Notes under the pieces: model-generated | Told to the model about the DNA's origin: nothing | What the model saw: the letters and a program-made list of their open reading frames with translations, nothing else | Database searches by the model: none | Assembly (NCBI GenBank): GCA_011009095.1 | Contig: VTPC01090427.1 | Location: 1 to 64,000 of the forward strand | DNA length: 64,000 nucleotides | Direction: 5' to 3' | DNA from: Ignelater luminosus | Lineage: Eukaryota; Arthropoda; Insecta; Coleoptera; Elateridae | Shown here: positions 56,801-64,000 of the stretch, piece after piece | Position numbering within the stretch: position 1 is the stretch's first letter | Layout of the letters: each line of letters starts with the position of its first letter | Program-made: the position numbers and the translations under genes

Positions 56801-57244
56801 TTATCTTTTTTTTCAGATTATAGATCCACCGGTTTATGGAGATAAATACCCTAATTTTACCGACTTTGTTGTCCCAGGAGTAATAGTAGCGTAAGTTATG
56901 AAATATCGCTAATTTAATCATCTCTAATTAAAAACAAAAAACAATATGCAAATCATTAATCAAGAATCTCTATTTCAGGGTCTGTTTTTGGGCTGGGATG
57001 GCTTTGACTGGAGGAGCAATGATAATTGAACGTAGCGAAGGCAATTTAGACAGGTATCTTGTAACTGGAATAACGGGATTGGAACTAATGGTTGCACATG
57101 TGTTATCTCAGTTGAGCGTATTGCTATATGAAGTATGCGTAACAATGATAACAACTTTTGTTGTTTTTCATATGACTATAAAAGGATCCTACGTGCTTGT
57201 GATAGCACTTCAAATATTAACCAGTTTCTGTGGAATGTGTTACG
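53813..57244 (+). CDS. ABCH-type ABC half transporter, eight exons, C-terminus not found
   Basis: Exons 53813-53994, 54065-54224, 54515-54871, 55146-55739, 56380-56557, 56618-56730, 56817-56890 and 56979-57244 join in frame. The nucleotide-binding domain comes first. Walker A is GASGCGKTT (residues 66-74), then Q-loop PQE, signature LSTGQQRRVS (165-174), Walker B LLILDEPTVGVD, and H-loop TTHYIDE. Membrane segments follow: LISHIPILLFTLTMPVIQMV, a large extracellular loop with NCNTTLFCNSS, VVPGVIVA, AGMALTGGAMIIERSEGNLD, then VAHVLSQLSVLLYE. The order NBD-TMD with an ABC2-type membrane domain fits the arthropod ABCH group (often annotated 'ABCG23-like'), linked to cuticular lipid or xenobiotic export. 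An acceptor at 53802 shows a 5' non-coding exon. The last exons, expected after MCYG|GTACGT, were not seen before 64000. Confidence 0.9.
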
Positions 57245-60200
57245 GTACGTGAATTCCTATGTTTTTTACCATGTGACTGGCAGAATTTTCAACATTTGAC
57301 ACTGTTTACTCTAAGATCTACTGAAAATGAACTGTTGGAAAATAGTCTTGATTTGTATACTGCTTCAATCCCTTGTTAGCTAAAGGCACACGTGTAACTT
57401 TATTTGTTTTTTCCTAACAGAGTACAAGAAATTTAATTAACTCTTTCTTTTAATTGATCCATTGATTTAATGCTGAAAGCTTAAAGCTTAACCCACCTCT
57501 TTGACCTCTAGAAATGTAAATTATAAAGTAAACTAAATAAATAACCTCATGTTATTGATTGAATAACCTAAGACACACCAAGACCTCAAGTCCATAAAGT
57601 GAGGTAATTTTTGTACGCTAATGGTGATAATGATATCAAGATTTAATCACCAAATGTATCCAGTACTTTTAGATGTTCTCTCCTTTCGGTCAGTAGAATA
57701 AAATCTTGTGGAGAAACAAAAAATCTCCATCGCAGAAACATCCTAAAGAGCGCGAAAAGCTGGTCCAGGCAGCTTTCCAGCTTCCTCTCATAGCATCGTC
57801 GATCGCTGAAATGTCCTCCGGTTAAACGCAAACTAGATGGTGCATGAAGTTTGCGGAACTGGAGATCCTAACCCCAGTGAGGATGGTGGACTAGACACTG
57901 ATTGGCCCGCAGTGTTCGCGTACACAAACTTCCCTATTGATAGCGATTAGGACGACTTACATAAAGCATCCGGCTTACTATCTTCATTAGCTCTTGGTAG
58001 AAGTCGCTGGGCCGTACGATACACGGAATAAAGGTCGCAAACGACGTTAAAGCGTTCACGTAGCGTTTGGAGCAGCGATAGAGCGTCCGTTTAAGAATGT
58101 ATAGGTGTCATGGATTTCGTAAGTCGTCGTAAATCGTAGTCTTATGTTATAAAAGAGATCCAACCGACCGACAGCGTAGCACGTTAGTGGTTATATCCTA
58201 TTTAAGAGAAGACATGTAATGGAAACCTGAATAATGTTGAATGACTCGCAATGTTGATGAACAAAAGATTGTTTCTTTTTAGAATCACACCGCCGTTTAC
58301 TGATCAGCAACGGTGATGAAGTAAAGTATCTAGTGGCTGGATAAGACGTTGGATGATGTGGTGGCGATTTTGACGGTTTGCAACTTGTTCATTAGATGTT
58401 CTCACGGGCGTCTACACCCCAAAACTCCAGTCCAGATGGTAAACCACATTATCAGAATATTTTAACTGGAATCTAAGTTAGAGGCAGAACAATAGAATTT
58501 ATTAATATTTTATTGATAAATTCAAAAAGTAGAATGTCTAAATTAGATTTCAGGGATTACACAGAGAATTAAATGAACATGAGCAAAAGATAAGTAAATC
58601 AAGGAAAGATGGTAGTGATTGAGGAACTATAGACTACTACTCCCAGTTATCTAAAGTATAAGTCAAGATGGGTTTTATGACTTGTAGTAAAATATACTGT
58701 AATATTCAAAATATTCACCTTTTACATAAACTAAATGTGATTGTTGCTGTAGAATCAAATGTTTGTTTGCTTCAATTCATCCTTGTTGGTGACCGTGGCT
58801 TTCATGCTCAGTATTGCAAAAGTATACCATTAAATGATTGTTAATTTTCTATAGTTTCAGAGCCTTAATTTAATTTAACTCGGCCCGCTTTCTTTGATAA
58901 TAACCCTATATGCGATTGACTCTAAAGTATTACCTAATAAGAAATCGAGATTTTGAACACTGAAGTGTAAAGTGTTCTAATTGCAAAAAATGCTTTTTAT
59001 TAGAAATTAGAATTACAGAATTTATCAAAAAGATTTATTCTTACCTTGTTTTCTTTTAATTATGAAATTAAATAGAAATTGACCGTTATCGTTTCGACTG
59101 TTGCCCTCAATGAATGAAAGTAACATCAATTTCTTATATTAAAAATAGAACACCCCATATCTTATAAATTCTTCATTCTTAATCCCTTTCGCCTAAAAGT
59201 GTAACTAAACTTGTAATCTTCTTACCACAATTAGGACGAGAAAATTTTCCGCGTTGTTTTTTTTGTTGGTAGTACAGTTGAACTGCATGTGCACTGAATA
59301 CTCTAAAATTTCAATGTCGTCACGTTCAGGTCGCTGGAACCAGATCGTAAATATAGCCTTGCCCTAAAAGAATAACAACAAATAGAAAGAGAAAAGTGAT
59401 ATTACAAGCGAAATGTTGTAGGAGCCCTGCGGCCAGGCCTCTAGGGCCACGATTTCACAGCAACTAATGAGGGCGGCCATGAAGCTACTCATTTAATAAC
59501 TAAAATTTTCGTATCATCGTAAGTTTAGGAGAAATAAATAGCAACTGTTACATAATGTATAACTTACCAAGGTCAGGTGGAGAGTGCGCCAGCATCTATT
59601 GAATATAACATGCTGATGCGATCGCAAAGACGTTAGATACAGCTCTCTGGTCGTCGCGACCGCAGTGCTTGTATATTATAGTACATGATACTACAAGTTT
59701 CCGTTGATATTTTAATTGGTTTTTTAATAACATCTGAATATCAGTTATTACACTCTAAATGTAAAAACTAACTCTTGTTAGAATTATTCACTGTACATTT
59801 TTTCTTATTTTGTTTCTGCTCGTCTTTAATTACCTCTTTACCCACTTTAAAAATAATTCAGTCATTTAGAACAACAGAATTTTCAGCAGAATGTTCATCA
59901 TTGAGTGTTTCGCATTAGGTGTAATTGAATTTCATTATTAATGAAGTGCAAACAACAGACGACAGTTTCTAATCATTACTACATTGTTTTACTACATCTA
60001 GAAATCAATCAATAAATTACATACGTACATACCAAACACGTTGTAGGGATGGAGTCTATCATAATTAATGAAGCCTTTAACACGTATTTAACATCACGTT
60101 TAATTCACACAACACGTTTCAGAAGGGTTTGCTGAAACGTTTTCGGGATTATTAAAGAGAATATCATAACCTCACAGAATAAGATTTCGTCGTTTTAAAA

Positions 60201-61599
60201 GTGTTTGAAAGAAGAATCCTAAGAATCCTAACATTTTGTGGATTTAAAAAATGCTTTTGAAGATGATCAATCACGATTCTGCTAAATTTTATATGCAATT
60301 AGAATTTTCTTTGTGATATAAAATAATTTTAAAGAGGTTAATAAACTGACTAAAAAAATGTAAGCTGTGGTTAAAACCTCAATTGGTCTGTTTTTGAAAG
60401 TCCTACACTGCTTACATTAATGCACTTTGTTACTTTAACCCTAAAGCAGCTGAAGTACCTCAAAGCCCTTAGAGTTGTAGAACATTATGGTGTGTGTAAT
60501 ATTTAAAAAAATTCTTATCTTGATCTACCTCCCGAAAGACGTCTATGAGCCAAGACTTAGTTACTTTAGCTGTACCGAAATATTACACAATGGTCATTCA
60601 ATTTCTCTCTTAAGCTTTTCAAAATTTTTTGCCATTTTCTCTACTAAATGTCGTCACAATCGACATAGATAAATATGGAAAATTATGGACATATGTAAAG
60701 ATTCTCACACTTATGGAGATCATTGCAAAATTTATTCAAATAGCCAATCAAGATCTTGCAGTTTTGTTTTAAAGCTTTGCAGAAACTTTTCTAACTGGCA
60801 AATCAGTTGACATTCATGAATTTTTGTATATTGCTAACATCTTCTCTAACACCGTAAACTAGTTTCTAGAGACTTCTTTTTTTCCTTTCCTCACACGCAC
60901 CCACAGATCAGTAGCTAACAACATCCACCGTTGATCGGCGCCAGCAGAAATCAAGAAAAAAGATTCAGCTCACAACGGCCACAGGATATCAGCAATAAAA
61001 CAAGAATAACTACAGTTCACCACATTCCATTATACCATACTATAGGTCGGCTTTGTCTTCCACCAGCAATCCTTGGCTTTCCTTCTATCTTTGCTTCACC
61101 AAGGAAGAACACAGCAACGTAGTTTTAAAATCACATCTTACAACAGCATACCAAAGGCAAAATTACTACAACTGGTCAACCATCCGCCGTATCCGCTGCC
61201 ATCCGCATATCGTCTGTCTACGTGCACCGTTGCGCCATTGCATCGTCTTTTTGTAATTCACCATTGCGAATTCCGTTATTGTTGCTCATTGGCCATCTTT
61301 CTCTACAAAACATACCTCAAAACATGACTGAAAAGGAAAGTTTCCTACAACAACCACCAACAACATTGACAAAAGAAAATATTTACGTGTTTATGTGGAA
61401 AACGAAAAGCTTCTAAACTTGACTCTCCCCCTCACGGAGATGGAGTTTGGGGTACGAATTTTTCATCAGAATTAGTGCCGTTCAAAATCGTCCGCCGCAC
61501 GGTGATCAATTTCGCTCATTTAGGAAGACAAAATCATTAATCACTGCATTATGGTATAGAATGTAACAGAAGCACACTCTAGTAAAACAAAATGCAAAA
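57245..61599. other. Downstream of transporter exon 8; unclassified repeats
   Basis: Presumably a long transporter intron. 57630-58470 and 59400-59700 are clearly GC-richer and contain broken frames (for example CYERKLESCLDQLFALFRMF on the minus strand near 57780), suggesting old transposon sequence of unknown class. 60890-61500 is also richer in C and may be another insertion. No gene is supported. Confidence 0.35.
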
Positions 61600-62382
61600 T
61601 TAACCTTTTATGACTTTCATTACGCAAACTTTTAAAAAATATTTAACCTTAGAATTCACCAAAAATAAAAAATTATATTTTAAAATAAATGAATGGATAT
61701 TCTTTATCATTTTATAAGTCTTCTTTCCCTGGTCATCGTCAGAGTCTTCTACAGAGTGTACTGCTTCGTCAGGGATCTGAAGGAGAGATCTGACCTCTAC
61801 TAAGTAACTTCCACATTTTCTTTTTGGTAGCGTTTGAATGCTGGTAATTAATGGATCTGAAGATATCAAGAGCAAATGCAAAAGATGTTAATTACACTTT
61901 GACATCTTCCGGGTGTGATGTTCACGAAACTTCGTAAACTCTTTATGGCGAGCCAGGAAAGCGTCTTCGGGCAACTGTCCAATTGGACACATAAAATGGA
62001 CCAACACATCTGGTCCGCGTATTAATATTCTGTGGAAGCTTACTGGCATAGGATACCAGGGATATAGCTTTATATAGAGTTTTGCAGTTTTTATCGTGTA
62101 CTTTTTAAACTTTGTAGTATTTATAGCATATCCACTTGATATTGTGTCTAATATTGTGGAGAGACTTACACTAAAAGTTTTATCTATGCCTATAATTTTT
62201 AATACCTTTTCTACATCTTTAAGAAAACGTCTCTCCGTGTTTCCATCGTTCGTGTTTCCCTTTCCTTGTACCACCACGTCTATAAAGAGTCTCATTTCTG
62301 ATTCATTCAACAAATCAAAACAGGAGAAATTATTGGTAAACCTAAGTGAAGATTTATTATAGATTTTAAAGTAGAAACTCAA
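61600..62382 (-). pseudogene. Relic of a repeated arthropod protein family (probably transposon-encoded)
   Basis: From 62382 leftwards the frame reads NESEMRLFIDVVVQGKGNTN, DGNTERRFL, then KLYPWYPMPVSFHRILIRGP, IGQLPEDAFLARHKEFTKFR and EHHTRKMSKCN, followed by a TAA. The same frame then continues HLLHLLLISSDPLITSIQTL and RSLLQIPDE. This looks like the C-terminus of an uncharacterised protein family present in many copies in arthropod genomes, as I recall it ('WY.MP..VH.ILIHG' and 'LL.SSDP.I.S' blocks). The internal stop and lack of the N-terminus make it a relic. No catalytic residues could be assigned. Confidence 0.5.
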
Positions 62383-63863
62383 ACCTACAAAACAGAATAA
62401 AATTTGTCGTGAAACTTTTTGAAACTTTTTTTGTTTAACTACCGAAAGCCCATTTATGTACTATCCGGTAAACTTTAAGTATTATGCTATTTTATAAAGT
62501 TATTTCCTTACTAAAAATGGTTCTTATTACACTTACAACAACAAACTAATACTATAAATGTGCAAAACTTTATTAACATAAACAGAAGACAGCTCATCGA
62601 CACAACACTTTGCAATAGCATAAGTGCGTCAATACAATACTTCTACTTTGAACGTTGGTCGCAACAAATTAGACCAGTCCAGACCTGTTAAATCTACAGT
62701 ATATTAACAATTGACTCTTTAGCTTGTTACGTATACTATTATTTTTTCGAAACGAGAAATTCCATTTTGTTCAGCTAATTATTCAAAATTGATCACTGTG
62801 CGCCGATATAATTTGTGACATCATCAAAATTAGCATTAAACTTTTACTCATTTTAATAATAACACTAAAAATTGTAGATAACACAAGAAATTGATTTCTC
62901 AGAGGACAGACGCAGCTTTTCATATATTACCATCGCACAGCTGCATTTGCCGTATTGCATACACAAAAGCCCGTCGAAGTGTAGAAGTATCTTACTTGAA
63001 GTAAAATTATTGACTTTCTTCTGTTACTAGGCTGTTATATCTTAGCTGCCTTTGAAGTTTATCGTTTTGCAGAAGACTGATAAGCGACATATACAGAATA
63101 ATCACCCAACTACTGCGACTATTAATGTTACTAACCGATGGCCGTTGTAAGAATTAACCTCTTCAGTCTGGAACGATAGGCATGGCATGTGGGAAAAAGG
63201 TTGCAACAATGTTTGGACGTCGGTCGGCGTGGCTATCTAATCATAACCGTACTCGCTCAACAGTGGCGATACGCAGATGCAAGTTGTAGTCGTAAATGAC
63301 TGAGTTGCAACGGTCACTTTTGTGGAAATCGCAGATTTGAACGTCAGCAACAGCTTTAATATAAGCAAGATTGTGTGGAAATATTGTTCCGGCATTTGCC
63401 TACATCACTAAGAAAAACGACAGAACTGGCATTAATCCCTGGACTTCCCAAATGCAGCAGTGCTAGGCCCACCAACTAAACATGTCGCTCGGAGATTTGG
63501 CGGGAGATAAATTGAATGAAATCCTCATAGGTGGGTTATCTGTAATTAAAAAACCATTTACCACAATCATCTGGCGGCAGGAAAAATACCCGGGGCTAAG
63601 AACTTGAAATATGGTTGGTATAGTAAAGTTACATTAAAAATATTAATTTATTGTAAACGTTTTTGTCATACATTGTGCATGGTTTACTAAATACCCTCCT
63701 TGTGCAAGTTATGGAAAAATTCGTGCGGTAATGATGCAAAAGTTGGTAATTCCCAATTTCTAGCAATGGAGTTTTCTCAAAGCAATTTATTGAAATTTTT
63801 GTTTAAGAATACTTATTACTCATTCTAGTTGCTTCAGAGATCACAGAACAATCATAAAACATA
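62383..63863. other. Non-coding region, nothing recognised
   Basis: 63000-63600 is somewhat GC-richer, with broken frames; no family assigned. Confidence 0.35.
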
Positions 63864-64000
63864 CGAGGTATGTGAGAAAAGTAATGAGACTGATTTCATA
63901 CTAACCAAAGTTTTTATTTTTTTCAAACAACAATGTTATCCCCTTCAAAGTAGTTCCCTTGGGCAGCTATACACCGGCGGAGTCGTTGTTCCCACTCTTG
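63864..64000 (-). mobile_element. mariner element, 3' end (cut by window edge)
   Basis: Begins CGAGGTATGTGAGAAAAGTA after TA (63862-63863), the form of a mariner terminal repeat. On the minus strand the sequence entering from the right edge encodes QEWEQRLRRCIAAQGNYFEG and a stop, the C-terminus of a mariner transposase. It belongs to a fourth mariner family in this window. The rest lies beyond 64000. Confidence 0.85.

Overview
The window is AT-rich nuclear DNA from an insect, probably a holometabolous species such as a beetle. The insect reading rests on split genes with GT-AG introns, a gustatory-receptor exon, an insect-type nicotinic receptor alpha subunit, an ABCH-type transporter and several mariner elements. 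The order (beetle) is only inferred. All gene models were assembled by hand from exon translations and splice sites; the three complete ones keep frame across every junction and sum to a multiple of three.

Layout, left to right. (1) 37-645, minus: first exon of a gustatory receptor that continues off the left edge. (2) 1161-7279: transposon-rich block with a mariner copy, a 583-bp foldback palindrome and a decayed jockey-like LINE. (3) 9774-14678, plus: a complete six-exon secreted lipase (347 aa, short lid, phospholipase-A1-like), with a dead mariner in intron 2. (4) 14793-21600: a tandem duplication around a chymotrypsin-fold serine protease. The right copy holds an intact five-exon gene (17387-19727, minus; 318 aa, no CLIP domain, altered S1 pocket). 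The left copy has lost the gene body to an internal deletion. Relics of a second paralogue lie in both copies. (5) 22546-23206: pogo-type transposase relic. (6) 25764-48896, minus: a complete eight-exon nicotinic acetylcholine receptor alpha subunit (542 aa). (7) 53813 onward, plus: eight exons of an ABCH-type half transporter, whose C-terminus was not found here. (8) 61600-64000: relic of a repeated arthropod protein family and the end of another mariner.

The most striking structure lies in the 19.5-kb first intron of the receptor gene. A Harbinger transposase is split in its reading frame by a 5.0-kb Mutator-like element with a 9-bp target duplication and GCGGCGAAA-rich ends. That element carries a FLYWCH plus MULE transposase with one premature stop. 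It is itself interrupted by a 1305-bp DD41D (rosa-like) mariner with perfect 31-bp ends and an uninterrupted 361-aa transposase. So three DNA transposons of different superfamilies are stacked in datable order inside a neuronal receptor gene.

The host genes look like ordinary independent insect genes (taste, lipid hydrolysis, extracellular proteolysis, cholinergic signalling, lipid or xenobiotic export). Nothing suggests that they act together. The unusual content is the divergent protease and the nested transposon stack.
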